From Chromera velia (lineage: Eukaryota > Sar > Chromeraceae): 25,000 nt of DNA. Location of the stretch: the NCBI GenBank assembly GCA_018398765.1, contig JAHBMJ010001328.1:1-25000 (forward strand). Reading direction: 5' to 3'. Of the stretch, positions 10,378-20,897 are shown piece by piece (within the stretch, counting starts at the first letter, position 1; each line of letters opens with the position of its first letter). The notes under the pieces were generated by a model. The model saw only the letters and a program-made list of their open reading frames with translations. It was not told the DNA's origin and ran no database searches. The position numbers and the translations under genes were made by a program.

Positions 10378-11240
10378 CTATGTGAGCAGCCTTTCTGGCC
10401 ACTCACGCAGCTGGAAAGCAAAAGTGAACCTAAAAGAAAAATTGAAACAAAAAGGTGAAGAAAGAAAAGAAAAAGACGGTTGCTTACTGTGTCAAGACCA
10501 GGGGCTGCAGCGCTCGCTCGCTTTCGGTATTGCCCTTCTTCCCCCACCGCCAGACATCTCACAGACGCGTTCAACGGAGATGAACAGGCAGGGGGAGGAA
10601 TGTTATTTCCTTCTCTTGTCTTTTCTTCTCTTCTTTTCGACGGATGGACTTCAAGGCCGGGAAGACTGAAGCGAATTTAAACCAAACAACCAATTAAGTG
10701 ATCGATCAACAGACAACTGCAGTCGAGGAAAAACGAAGACTGAATTGCATGATCGATCCAGGTGCGCTCTCTTCAAACGGAATTTTCTTTTCTTCCTCAT
10801 TTCTGAAATGATCGTACTCAGCGTGCAAACAGCGAGTGACTCACGTGAGAGGTTGTCGGACAGACGGTGCAACTGAGGAATCTGCTTTCATTCCCTACAA
10901 AATGCAAACAAACTGTGGCTTGAGTGTCGGAGTCCGACCATTGGCAAGGCATGCGCACTGAACGATCAAGTGTGAAGTGAGGGACAGGTGCAACCAGAGT
11001 GCAACAACAGGGACATTCAGATGACCTGCCGAGAACCCTGGAGAGCAGCGGGAAAGGGGCCCTTATCTCTCCTCACGTCGACACCTAATCCTTGTACCGC
11101 AATCTCTTCGGCTTCCTTTCCAGAATGCAGAGCTGTCTGTATGTGCATTGCCACTGGATCCAAACACACACCTCCGACGTCTGCTTACGATCCTGTTGTT
11201 TTTCTTTTTTTCGTACGTCGTAGCACAAAGGGGAAGAAGA
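10378..11240 (-). CDS. unrecognised small protein gene, 5' end unresolved
   Basis: Six exon segments join in phase: 11240-11189, 11153-11026, 10894-10845, 10802-10741, 10557-10488 and 10429-10378, ending at TAG 10380-10378. Support is agreement of frame and phase at every junction, GT donors (GTAAGC, GTCATC, GTGAGT, GTCTTC, GTAAGC), AG acceptors, and a long pyrimidine tract before the last exon (10431-10480). Readable parts include YDVRKKEKQQD, HIQTALHSGKEAEEIAVQG, EEEKKIPFEESAPGSIMQF and SERALQPLVLTQFTFAFQL, which look like real protein. I do not recognise a family and see no membrane segment. Two introns would be only 35 and 42 bases. Upstream coding may continue: a candidate start ATG lies at 11460-11458, followed by a GTGAG donor near 11402, but the phase does not close. 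Confidence 0.45.
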
Positions 11241-11842
11241 CTGAAGAGACACAGGCAATTCGGCGGACAGAGACACATTTTGAACAGGGACTCAAAGAAA
11301 GCAACGAAAAGAAAGCAATTGACGTCAATGAGCGGTACAGCTTCTGACAACGACAAAAGAAAAACGAAGACACAAACTTCAATCCCGAGACCTCCTCTCA
11401 CCCCCCCTTCTTTCTTCCTGTGCGTGAGTGATTGTGTGGGGCAGCATGAGCAAAAGTCATGAATCCAAAGGAAAACGAGCAGCTCCCAATTTTTCCCACC
11501 TAGGCCAGAACCCTTATTCATCAGTAAATTTGCATAGGTTTTCTTCCTACTCCTCCGTTTCCCTTACGTTTTGAAGGAACCCCCTCTCGATGCATGTTTT
11601 CAAATCCATTACTTTTGCTTTCACATGACAAGCCGTGAAGGTCATTGTTTGCATCCCGTATTCATGCGTTTGGTGCATGCCTGCTGAATGCGCATGGGGG
11701 GTCATGAAGGCTGATCTGTGTTTGTCATTAATTCATTCACCCATGCATTCATTGATTGATTGATTCATTCATTATTTCTTTCGTTTCCGAGCCGAGCTGC
11801 GCATGGCGGTCGTAAGCCCAAAATTAAGAAAACAAGTACGAC
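11241..11842. other. intergenic or 5' region of the neighbouring small gene
   Basis: Apart from the candidate first exon near 11400-11460 noted for the small gene, I see no gene. TGCATG cores and an (ATTG/ATTC)n patch at 11747-11775 are present. Confidence 0.4.
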
Positions 11843-14800
11843 TCATTCAGCGGGTACGTTTGCTTTTTTCATATTTTTCTCCCTCCAAACCCTGTCGTGC
11901 ATTCTCCATTCCCTACCCTTCCCCGCCCTCCCCTTGCCCTCTCTCTGACACGGCCGGCATGATGGACAATGGCAAAAGTTGAAGTAGTGAAGAAGCATCT
12001 TCCCCCCTCAGTACGTCGAATGAGCTCACACCCGAAAAGTGACTGTCCTTTCCACTGCATCGATCCACGCTGCTCTTTCAATCCCACAATAAAGACCTCC
12101 TTCTGTTCCATTTCTGTCTGGAGAGCCTCGTCCACCCTCCCCGAGTCTGTTGCCACAACCATAGAGGGTAGAGGGGGGAGTTGAGTCAACGACAGAGAAG
12201 GGCTTCCAGGTGGATGCCTCTGCAGGTGTTTCTTTCAGGATGGGCTGAAATTCGTTTCTTGGTCTGACTGAGAAGAGATCGCTTTCTCTTCCTTCTCAGA
12301 TACCCTCACATCCACGTACATCGCTCCCTCACCTAGCTCCCTCACACCGTATCGTTCCCCAATCGCCTGCCCGCCTCTGTGTTTGCCGCTTCTTTTCTGC
12401 CTCCACAGCTGCGTCGGATAGTGTTGATTGGATTCTTGAAAAAATTGACCCCCTTTGCGACCCTCGGATGATTCTCAAGAACCTTTTTCCACCAATTGCA
12501 CCCTTTCTGCTGGGCAGCCTCATCGGGACCCTCGTTTGTGTCTGCTGGTGCCTCAGCCTTCGGAGAAGATGCGGAGTGGGCGCTTTCTTCTCCGGCCGAT
12601 GACACGACGGGAGAAGGTTGGCGTGGCTTCTCCTTTTCATCGTTCTCTGACGCCCGTGAATGAACCTCCTCAGCAGGTGCGGTGGCATCGCTGCTGTTCA
12701 GCAGAACATACGAAGACGCCAAGACGTTCTCTGCCTGCAGCTTTTGCGGGGGCTCCTCTTGCATGACCGTTCGGGAAGGACTCTTCTGGCAGTGATCCGT
12801 TAAAGAAGAAACCGAAATGGACGACGGGCTGACAGGAGGAGACGGAAAGGAAGGCTGGGAAGGACGCTGTAATGGAGACGTGAGGGGGTAGGGAGATCTT
12901 CCTTCTTGCTCCTGCACGTTGATGTGAGTGCGGGTGTGAGTTGCACGTCCCCTCTGGTGAAGGAAGAAGAGCCTCTGTGCCCTTCTACCGAGGCAGAGTT
13001 GGGGGGAATGATCGGATCATGTGAAGGGGAAGCGTCAGGCAGGAAGCACTTCAGGTCTTCGCTGACGTCTCCGAGGCCTTCTGGAGTGTCCATGAAGGAG
13101 GACAGAGCGTCTTCCTCTTCCTGCAAGTGAGACGAGGGAGAGAAAGAGGGAGAAAGCGGTGAGTCATTTCGTGCAGTGGCAGACAGAGAAACGAGGACGA
13201 CAGGTAGAAGACAAGATCGGAATGGAGAAAAGGCGCAGAATTGATTTCAGCCCAAGTTCGTCAGAGAGCATGAGACGACCGACTCTGTCTGCTTGACAAA
13301 AATTGTCTATCTACCCACCCGACCATCTTTCTGACTTCCAAAACTGACCAAATGATCCGTGTGGGAGGGTGAAAAAGAACAATTGTGGCTCTCTTCTGTG
13401 GGAGAGACAACGGGAGTGTCCACTTTTGCGGAAAGAGACGCGTGCGAAACGGGCTCCTGCTTGAGGCTGTCTTCTTCGGAGGCAGGCAAGTGGACCTCCT
13501 CAACAGACAGAATGCCCTGATCGTTCTCTACAAGAAGGAACGTAGAGGCAAAGATGTCCTCGACCTGCAGTTCCCGTGCGTGCTCTTTTGCAGGTGTGCG
13601 AAGACTCTGCTGTCTGCCTTTTCTGTCGGAAGAAGGGAAGAGAGCGGCAGGTGACGTGCTGGTGGGAGGAGACGGCAAGGGAGGGTCAACAACTTGAACG
13701 GGGGAACGCTCAGCAGATGGAGGCACGGAGGGAGGGGAAGACAAGTGCTCCTCTTCTGGGTGAATTGTCACTCTCTCTTCCTCCTGCTCTTCCTCAGCCT
13801 TCACTCCCCCACAACAAAACACCCCCGCTAACCACAACAACACGCGCACAGCGAAGTTCGGCCTCCTCTGCCCTTTGTCCTTGCCTCCTGTCTCATGCTT
13901 TTTGCTGGATGGCACGTCTGTCTGAGGGAGAGTGCAAGCTCTGCCAGGAGATGGAGGGGCACGTGGGTGCTCTTCTGTGGCCATGGCTGCTATAAGCCCG
14001 TGTGGTGGTGTCAAAGCTGTTTTAGTCTCAGTCGGAGATTCGCAATCTGATTCAGTAGCCTGCAGGGGCGGTGCAGGTGCAGGTACAGGTGGGGGGCCGG
14101 ATGTGCGGTCAAGGTCCTCTGTGTCCAGCTGGTCGGGGGCCCTGCGCTGTTCTTCTACTGAGGGCATCGGGGTGGTGTTATTCTCTGATGGCTGGGAGGT
14201 GTTGGGGAGGAAAGGCTCGAGGTCTCTGGTGGCCTCTTGCAGGCTGTCTGTGTCCAGGAGGGAACTCAAACCGTCGGACTCCTGCAAAGGAGATGTATAT
14301 GAAGTGGGTTGTGCACACAGACAGACAGCCGTACAATCGACTTCAGCGCAAGGTTGCCAAAAAAATCCATACTGTCGGGTTGTGTCACGATTTCCATATG
14401 CGCTCACCATTTGTGCATGCATGTATCTTCTTCCTACTGACCGAATCTTCGAGGTCAAAGAAGTTGTCCGAGTCGTCTAAGTCTCTCTCCGATTCCATTC
14501 CACTGAGCGTGGAGCATTCGACGTACTGCCCGTTCGGCCTCCTGTAAGAGGGTCTGCTGGACAAACGATCGTGCCACCTCTTGAAGCTGGGAGCTCCGCG
14601 AGCGGCCAGTTCCCTTGACACCTCTTCGTGCCACCCTAAACTGCTCCTGTAGAGAATCTCTTTATCCGCACGCGCTTTTTCATTCTCGGATTCAAAATAT
14701 GCTTTCCTGCCTAGACGATGACACTGATCCAATATCCACATGACAAGGATAAGCCGGTAAAGAGCCTCCACGTCACCGGCCAGAATGCCTAGCGTGATGG

Positions 14801-15047
14801 GAGGCCCTGACCGTGTTTCGAACTCCGCATGCGTGTTTTCCGCCATTTCCCTGACCCCATTGAGCTTTTCCACCAGCGCTGCTACAGCATCCTCGAGTTG
14901 CATCTGCAGATATTCGTCGCCAAGAAAGTTCTTGTCTTCTCTTCCTTCTTGGCGGTATATGGTTATTTTGGGAAGTTCCCAAGAAGAAAACGGATTCTTC
15001 GGAGGCTCAAGATCCTGTGGCCAAATTTGAGTCCAGAAGCTCTTCAT
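11843..15047 (-). CDS. large unrecognised protein with internal duplication
   Basis: Proposed exons are 15047-14442, 14281-13349, 13120-12989, 12911-12348, 12244-12032 and 11944-11843 (TGA 11845-11843), giving 849 residues with all introns in phase 0. The first two donors are both GTCAGT, and the first three acceptors end in TGCAG. Residues 1-202 look globular and helical and follow an ATG at 15047. The rest is mostly acidic and Pro/Ser-rich, with one hydrophobic stretch, FAVRVLLWLAGVFCCGGV, at about 345-362 that could be a membrane anchor. Exon 2 starts ESDGLSSLLDTDS and exon 3 starts EEEDALSSFMDT. Later LQVEDIFASTFLLVEN in exon 2 pairs with LQAENVLASSYVLLNS in exon 4, so a block has been duplicated. 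Exons 1-4 are solid open frames. The exon 3 end and exons 5-6 are less sure: without splicing at 12347 the frame stops at 12342. Function unknown. Confidence 0.65.
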
Positions 15048-15741
15048 CTTCGGTTTGCGAAAGTCAGCAGGTATGCGGGTATGCTCTGGGGTCTTTGTTG
15101 CTCTTCAGCCATACGCGATACTGCTCAGACTTGTTTCAGATCAGGTCTCAATTGGGTCACTGATGACATGTGCATGTACGCACACTGAAATAGGATGGGC
15201 ACGAGACTTGTGGTCAAGACGGCTTTCTCTTGGTTCTGGATGGGCTACATGCCAGTCTAGCAGCAGCTTTCAAAGGGCTAATTTGCCGGATTGCGCATCT
15301 GATACACAACTTCTACATGTCCAATTTAATATGCAGGAATGATCGAAGGTCAGATGCGGTACCTGCATGCATTTTGGGCGTCCCCTATACAGGGCTGGGG
15401 AACAAAAAATGCCTGGGGGGGGGGAAGCGCGCTTGCAATCTATACTAGATGTTATAGCACAAAGCTTGCACAGCGCACAACAAGTCAATCCTAGCATCAT
15501 TCAACATTGTTGAAGTCTAAATATTAAAAAGTAACGTATTCTGTTTAAAAAAATAATTTAGTAAATCAACAAATCAAATTATGTTTGAATAACTTCAGTT
15601 GATAGATTCCATTTAAACTTAGCTTTTTTAAAAAAATCTAGATGTAACACTTCTTCATTGAATTTATAATAGTTTATTTTTAAAAATCGTACATAAAATA
15701 ATTTTACTATGCATATTTTAGAAATTAATTTAACATACTGT
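15048..15741. other. no gene seen; AT-rich from about 15490
   Basis: The first part carries short open stretches without coding character and a G-run at 15415-15424. From about 15490 to 15740 the sequence is strongly AT-rich with A-runs and TTTAAA words. Confidence 0.5.
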
Positions 15742-16386
15742 TTAGCTCAGGTCTCTTTTTGCTTCTCGCCCTTCCATACAAGCAACACGTGCACGCCTTT
15801 TCTTTTGAAACCACTCATCATACCTACCATGCTTTAATGGACAAAACACAACGTCTGGCCGGGGAAATCGATGGCCTGAGGCCTCGTTGTACAACTTCTT
15901 ACATTCCGGACATCGTTTTTTTTCAACCTTGGTTTCTTTTTTCACTTTGTTCACCTCTTTCAAATCAGGAAGAGAAGCCAGAAAGGCTTCTTTTGTGCTC
16001 CACACCTCCAAACACTAATAATACCTACCCTCAACTCTCTTGTGAAACGGCTTACCAAAATGTTTCCCACATCTTTTGCACTTCTTTTTTTGTTTGTCTT
16101 CCGTTGCATTTTGCTCTCCCCCCACCTCCTTAACTTCAGCACTAGACGAGGCTGGTGTATGAGAAAGTAACAACTGTGACAGGGGTACAGCTTCTTCCCC
16201 CCCCCCCTGGCTATTCTCCCCCCTAGCTTCCCCACCAGCAAATGCAACCGCTGCAACTCTTACAAAAGAAAGAGGGAGATCTTTTTCCTCATCGCTCATG
16301 TTCCTTCCCCCCCCACTTTCAAAAACTTCGACCGGCACACTGGGAAGGACGGCGTTGACTACCTCTCTGCGGTTTGCATAAGGCAC
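15742..16386 (-). pseudogene. C-terminal part of transposase-like gene with twin zinc knuckles and in-frame TAG
   Basis: A single frame runs from upstream of 16386 to the stop at 15742, broken once by TAG at 16017-16015. Before the TAG lies a C-x2-C-x8-H motif (CKRCGKHFGKPFH); a Cys follows directly after the stop. Further on a second motif fits C-x2-C-x9-H-x9-C (starting CPECKKLYNE), followed by RYDEWFQKKRRAR. The two motifs are clear copies of one zinc knuckle, and the TAG occupies one of the nine spacer positions of the first. It follows the 16548-17463 transposase-like block on the same strand, and DUF6729-type transposases commonly carry such Cys/His knuckles near the C-terminus, so I read both as one decayed gene. 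A tiny intron was considered, but GTAGGTATTATTAG is 14 bases and would shift the frame. Confidence 0.6.
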
Positions 16387-16547
16387 TTGAACAGCAAATG
16401 ATGATCAATTTTCTGCAAGGCCAACATGTGCTTGTGCACACAAATTGTCCATACATTCTCATACAGCCGCTGTATTCTTATCTTTTATTAAAAATGTTTG
16501 AATTAAAGAGGGAGTTGTTGCAGGGATAGAGAGGGGGGCATATCGTT

Positions 16548-17463
16548 CTAGAAATTTAGAGCAACAGACCCCACCAGCACATATGCAATCACAATGGAAA
16601 TCTCGTTGACAATAGATGCATATTGATGAGCTCCCGCTTTGCCTCCCTTCAAAGGAGACATCTGCGAATGATCAAATGATAAAATTTTCCCAAAATGCCC
16701 ACCCAGACATGCACCATAAATCGGTTTGCTCTTCTTAAAGTTCGAAACAAACCACCCCCGAATCGTGCTCTCATCAGGAAAGGTGCTATGAAACCACTCT
16801 GTGAAGGAACAGAATGGTGCACAAGAGGCGGGGGCCATCTGGGAACGGCCATCTCCCACACGGAAGAAACCATTCTTCTTCTGAAACGCACGGATGACTG
16901 CTGCGTAATGGAGAAAAGAACGAAGGTAGTTGTTGTAAAAAATTTCGAGCAGGCCTTCACCGATGATTCTTGTGCTCCCCCCCCTTGAAACTGCCAACTG
17001 TCCGATCTCAGACAGAAACTCAGAGTCGACAATTCCGTAAACTCCCGGTTTTATAGCTCCTGGGAACCAGGCAAGCGCTGACTCTCCTATTTGCTTTAGA
17101 AAACGGTGATCAGAAGAAAGGAAAGCAGTCTTGTTATGATGGCACGTGAAGCTGTCACACCTCAGTTGGACTGGAAAGAGATACCAGGGGTCTCTGGCTA
17201 GGGTCTCTGGCGGGAATGAAAAGTAGGCCTTCGCAACGGGTGCCCTTTACCGTCACAGTCGATCTGCAACCCTCTCCCACACACTGAAGCTTACCAACAC
17301 TCGCAACGATAGGGTGGATCATGGGATTCCAAAAGAACACCCGCTTCAGACAGAATCGGGCAGGCAATGGGGCACGCTTTGCAGAGTGATCGATGTTCAC
17401 AGGATCGATCCATCCCATCATTTTTGACAGATTCCCCCCTCTTGCCGCCACCTCCTCTAAAAT
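16548..17463 (-). pseudogene. DUF6729-type (KDZ-like) transposase remnant, frameshifted
   Basis: The first frame (17463 down to about 17200) contains RVFFWNPMIHP and a C-x4-C pair followed by a Gly, the usual opening of DUF6729 (W/F-x-P, then a Cys pair). A second frame carries on with a WYLFPVQLRC segment, a C-x3-H pair, SSDHRFL, FPGAI, IVDSEFLSEIGQLAVSRGGS and a Tyr-rich helix. It then reaches GGHFGKILSFDHSQMS, resembling the first-Asp strand of such transposases ('LS-DHT'), and NEISIVIAYVL, ending at the stop at 16548. The frames are joined by an 11-base direct repeat at 13-base spacing (17188-17198 and 17201-17211); dropping one 13-base unit puts both in register. The family name rests on remembered motifs, not a search. 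No other stop was found between 17185 and 16551. The 3' end near 16570 may be a donor to the zinc-knuckle part. Confidence 0.6.
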
Positions 17464-17493
17464 TCATCCTTCTTGCGCCTCTGGAATACGGAG

Positions 17494-18488
17494 CTATTTG
17501 TGGGGAAGGGAGTCTTGAGGGGGTGGAGAGGGAACAGTAGCAGTTGCAGCTGCAGACGAAGACGAGGGCACTGCAGCAGGCGCGGCAGCTGCTACAGCAA
17601 CGCTAATGACAGGGACATTAGAGCGGCTACGAAGAGACTCTGTAGGGGGATCCACGTTCGGAGACTCCTGTACTTCAGGAGCAGTGTCCGCAGAGGGTTC
17701 AGCAGCAGCGCTCCTGTCACTCTCCTATGTTTCCAAAACAGGAACTGCAAGACAGCAAAGCAAAACAGAGAGTGACAGAGGGAAAGTGAATATGCATGGG
17801 AGAGAGTCCGAGAGTGATGGCAAGTAAAGTACAGCCCAATGCAAAAGCAAGCGGCCCGACGGGGAGCAAGGAAGAAAATGAAGGGAGGATGCCAAGCGGA
17901 GACCACCGTACGGGGAGCACCACAAGCAACCAACCTGGGGCACGGGGGATGACGGAGGAAGCCCCTTGATCATCACTGGCTTGCCGTAGACCTCCTTTGA
18001 AGGCTGCAAAGGACAAAGCAGGGTGAAGTTAACAGTGTAGACAGGTAGACGCGTGAGGGCTGTACACGGAAAGCAACACGGAGACCACCAGCAGAGTCGA
18101 AAAATGAAGCAGGCCATCACAGACCTTGTAAGATAGTTGGTTGACTCTTGCTTGCGGGCACTACCTGAGGCTGCCGATGCTGTCGGGAGGACTGCAGTCG
18201 GTTGGACCAGTCATGGTCGTGCCCACATACACATCTCGATAACGAGTTAATCCGTGCAGGACAGTCCTTGACCTTCTCATACTTGCTCTTCCACGGTTTG
18301 CTCTTGGGATGGGACTTCCTAGGGTGCTCACCCTTTGCGAGAGCATCGATTCAATCCTCCCAATATGTACCTCCCTTGGCTTTCTTCGGTATGCAAGAGT
18401 AGCGTAGGCTCTGTAGGCAAGACAGCCAACTACTATTACAAACCACCACCAACGTCCAAAACAGAAAAATGAGAGACCAGAGCCTCAT
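17494..18488 (-). CDS. multi-exon unrecognised protein, possibly N-terminal part of the adjacent transposase gene
   Basis: Exons 18318-18165, 18003-17935 and 17724-17494 join in phase 0 with donors GTAGTG and GTTGGT and acceptors TTTGCAG and ACATAG. The first carries a Lys-rich stretch and a Cys/His cluster (SRCVCGHDHDW). The second reads PSKEVYGKPVMIKGLPPSS. The third starts ESDRSAAAEPS and is Ala/Pro/Ser-rich to a TAG at 17496-17494. Upstream, an ATG at 18488 opens a signal-peptide- or anchor-like MRLWSLIFLFWTLVVVC, but I could not connect it in phase; another frame there also encodes a hydrophobic segment. The last exon lies only about 30 bases from the transposase-like frame. A Cys/His element, a disordered linker and then DUF6729 would be a sensible order for one gene, so this may be its N-terminus with a lost splice or an added stop. 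Confidence 0.4.
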
Positions 18489-18631
18489 CACGAATAATGA
18501 CAGCTTCCAACACTTTCAACGTTCTAAGAAAATCATATTGATGGGAAAAACACGTTTCAAAACGGATTGTGTGTATAAAGAGAACAAGAACCGTGAGGCT
18601 GTCAGTGGTCATCGGTGATCTCCGCGGTGGA

Positions 18632-18659
18632 GACGGAGACCACGGGGCTGGTCTCCGTC
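18632..18659. other. perfect 10-bp stem hairpin
   Basis: GACGGAGACC at 18632-18641 and GGTCTCCGTC at 18650-18659 are perfect inverted copies around an 8-base loop. No T-run or gene end adjoins. The role is unknown. Confidence 0.7.
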
Positions 18660-19319
18660 CGAGGGTGTAGCCAGCTCATTCTTCAGATTTGCATGGGTGC
18701 CGTGGCCCCTGGCCATGGTATCTGTTAAGGCCCTTAGCCGCACCTATATATATGGATAAAAAAAAGTTGAATTATAAATCGGGTTACATGCATTTGCTTT
18801 TCGGGACCCGCGCTTTCCGGCAACTGTACAGCGCATGCATGGCGAACATACGCCTAACCTTGATGTATCGATACATATGCAAAAACACATATGGAGGGGA
18901 ATTGTACGTAGATTCGATCATCTGTGTAGTTTTCAAGGAAGGCGATAAAGCACACCGTCTAAATGAAGCTGTTCTGAATTGCTCCGTTGTTTGTCAGTGG
19001 CAAGTTAAGACATGCCGCCTTACAGAGTCAGGAGTGAGCCGTACCACGACTGAGTGCGCTTGACAAAGAGGAAAAACGGTTAATTTGATCTGCAGGAACC
19101 TCTTTTTGCCCGTCTTCTTTCTCTCTACTTAGCCCCTCTTGTCGTTCTTCAGCACCTGGTTTCTCGACTTCCTTCTACCTCCACTTGAGGATTTGGGACG
19201 CAAAATACTGTCTATATATAGTGTGTATCGCTGTGGATGCTGTAGTATTCGCTTTGAAATGTTGTGGAGAGGCTCACCGCACATGGGTCCAGCGCTTGGT
19301 GAGATAAAGCTAGGTAAGC
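18660..19319. other. no supported gene
   Basis: One plus-strand frame is open from 18689 to 19063, but it shows no recognisable domain and no splice or start context beyond chance. The rest is AT-leaning spacer leading into the minisatellite. Confidence 0.4.
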
Positions 19320-20760
19320 AAGTGTATGAACAGAAGCCGTTTGGGCCTGTGGATAAAGCTAGGTAAGCAAGTATATGAACAGAAGCCGTTTGGGCGTGTG
19401 GGTGAATGTTTGGGCGTGCGGGTGCATGGAGAAAGAGGGGCATGGAAAAGAAGTGTATGCAGTAACAGAATCCGCTTAGGCCTGCAGGTGGATGAATGAA
19501 GAGAGACGGAGAGAGCGAGCGTGTTTATGAGTATGTATGAGTTTGTGAACAGAAGCCGTTTGGGCGTGCGAGCAAGACAAGAAGAACGAGTGTGTGAACA
19601 GAAGCCGCTTAGGCCCGTGGATGAATGAAGAGAGATCAATTGTGTGTCATTGAAGAAAAGCCGCTTGGGCCGCTGGTTAGGCCTGTGGATGAATGAAGAG
19701 AGATCAAGTGTATGAACCGAAACATACAGAAGCCGCTTGGGCCTATGGATGAGTGAAGAGAGACAGGGAAAACGAGTGTGTGAACAGAAGCCGTTTGGGC
19801 ATGTGGGTGAATGAAGGGAGACAAGGAGATACAAGGAGAACAAGTGTGTGAACAGAAGCTGCTTGGGCGTGTAGGTAAATGAAGGAAGACAAAGAGATAC
19901 AAGGAGAGTGTGTGAACAGAAGCCGCTTGGGCGTGTAGGTGAATGAAGGGAGACAAGGAGATACAAGGAGAGCGAGTGTATGAACAGAAGCTGGTTGGGC
20001 ATGCGGGCGAAGAAAGAGAGACAAAGAGAACGAGTGTATGAACAGAAGCTAGGAACAGGAGTCGTTTGGGCCCGTGGACTAGCCCGTGGATGAATGAAGA
20101 GGGATCAATTGTGTGTCATTAAACAAAAGCCGCTCGGGCCTATGGCTAGGCCTGTGGATGAATGAAGAGATATCAAGTGCGTGAACAGAAGCCGCTTGGG
20201 CCTACTGATGAATTAAGAGAGACAGGGAGAGTGAGTGTGTGAACAGAAGCCGTGTGGGCGTGTGGGTGAATGAAGAGAGACAAGGAGATACAAGGAGAGC
20301 GAGTGTGTGAACAGAAGCCACTATGACTTGGGCCACATGCAGTAAATCAATGAAGAATAATGAAGAGAGACATGGAGAGCGAGTGTGTAAACAGAAGCCG
20401 TTTGGAGCATCACGACGGTGTAAGTGTATGAACACAGACAGGGAAAGCAAGTATCTGAACCGGTGTGAACAGGCTAGGTGAACAGGAGCCGGTTGGGCAT
20501 GTGGGTGAATGAAGAGGGACAAAGACTCGCACAAGCATGTCAGCAGAAGATATTTGCATGGACGTGTGGGTACTGGAATGAATAGAGACAGCCTGTTACT
20601 AAGAGAGAATGAGACTCAGTGTGATAACAGAACTTCAAGCCGCTAGGGCCTGTGAGTAAATAGAAATAAACGAAGAGAGACAGAGAGAGCGAGTGTGTGA
20701 ATAAAAGCCGTTCGGGCGTGTGGATGTGAGAGTGTTAATGGAAGCCGTTAACTTTGGGTA
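19320..20760. repeat. minisatellite, about 20 units, mostly 64-68 bp
   Basis: The core GAACAGAAGCCGYTTGGGC recurs with spacings such as 68, 64 and 68 bases (19782, 19850, 19914, 19982). It is joined by GTGTGGGTGAATGAAGAGAG and ACAAGGAGATACAAGGAGAG segments, and units vary in length toward both ends. Long minus-strand open frames cross it, but the unit length is not a multiple of three and the same peptide words appear in different frames, so they reflect composition and not a coded repeat protein. Confidence 0.9.
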
Positions 20761-20797
20761 TATGGGTGAGTGATTGAAGAGAGACAGGGAAAATGAG

Positions 20798-20897
20798 GGA
20801 GTAAGTGAGTGAGACAGTGAGTGAGTGAATTAGTGAGGAAAGCAAGAATGACTCAGTGAATCAGTGACTAAGTGTGTTGGTGAGTGCGTAAGTGAGC
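20798..20897. repeat. degenerate GTGA-rich tract
   Basis: AGTGAGTGAG-type words continue from the end of the minisatellite with decay. AT-rich sequence without a gene follows to 21270. Confidence 0.7.

Noticed and set aside
12912-12946. 35-base intron GTGCAA..GTGCAG between exons 3 and 4 of the large gene
   Set aside because: It is also in phase, but the donor is poorer than GTAGAA at 12988, which gives a 77-base intron. Kept only as an alternative.
13932-14547. Overlapping plus-strand frames of 158 and 182 codons
   Set aside because: They are antisense shadows of exon 2 and the first intron of the large minus-strand gene.
18689-19063. 124-codon plus-strand frame
   Set aside because: No recognisable domain, repeat or splice context; its length is compatible with chance.
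19310-20534. Long minus-strand open frames with repeating peptide words
   Set aside because: They cross a minisatellite whose unit is not a multiple of three; the same words recur in different frames, so openness is compositional.
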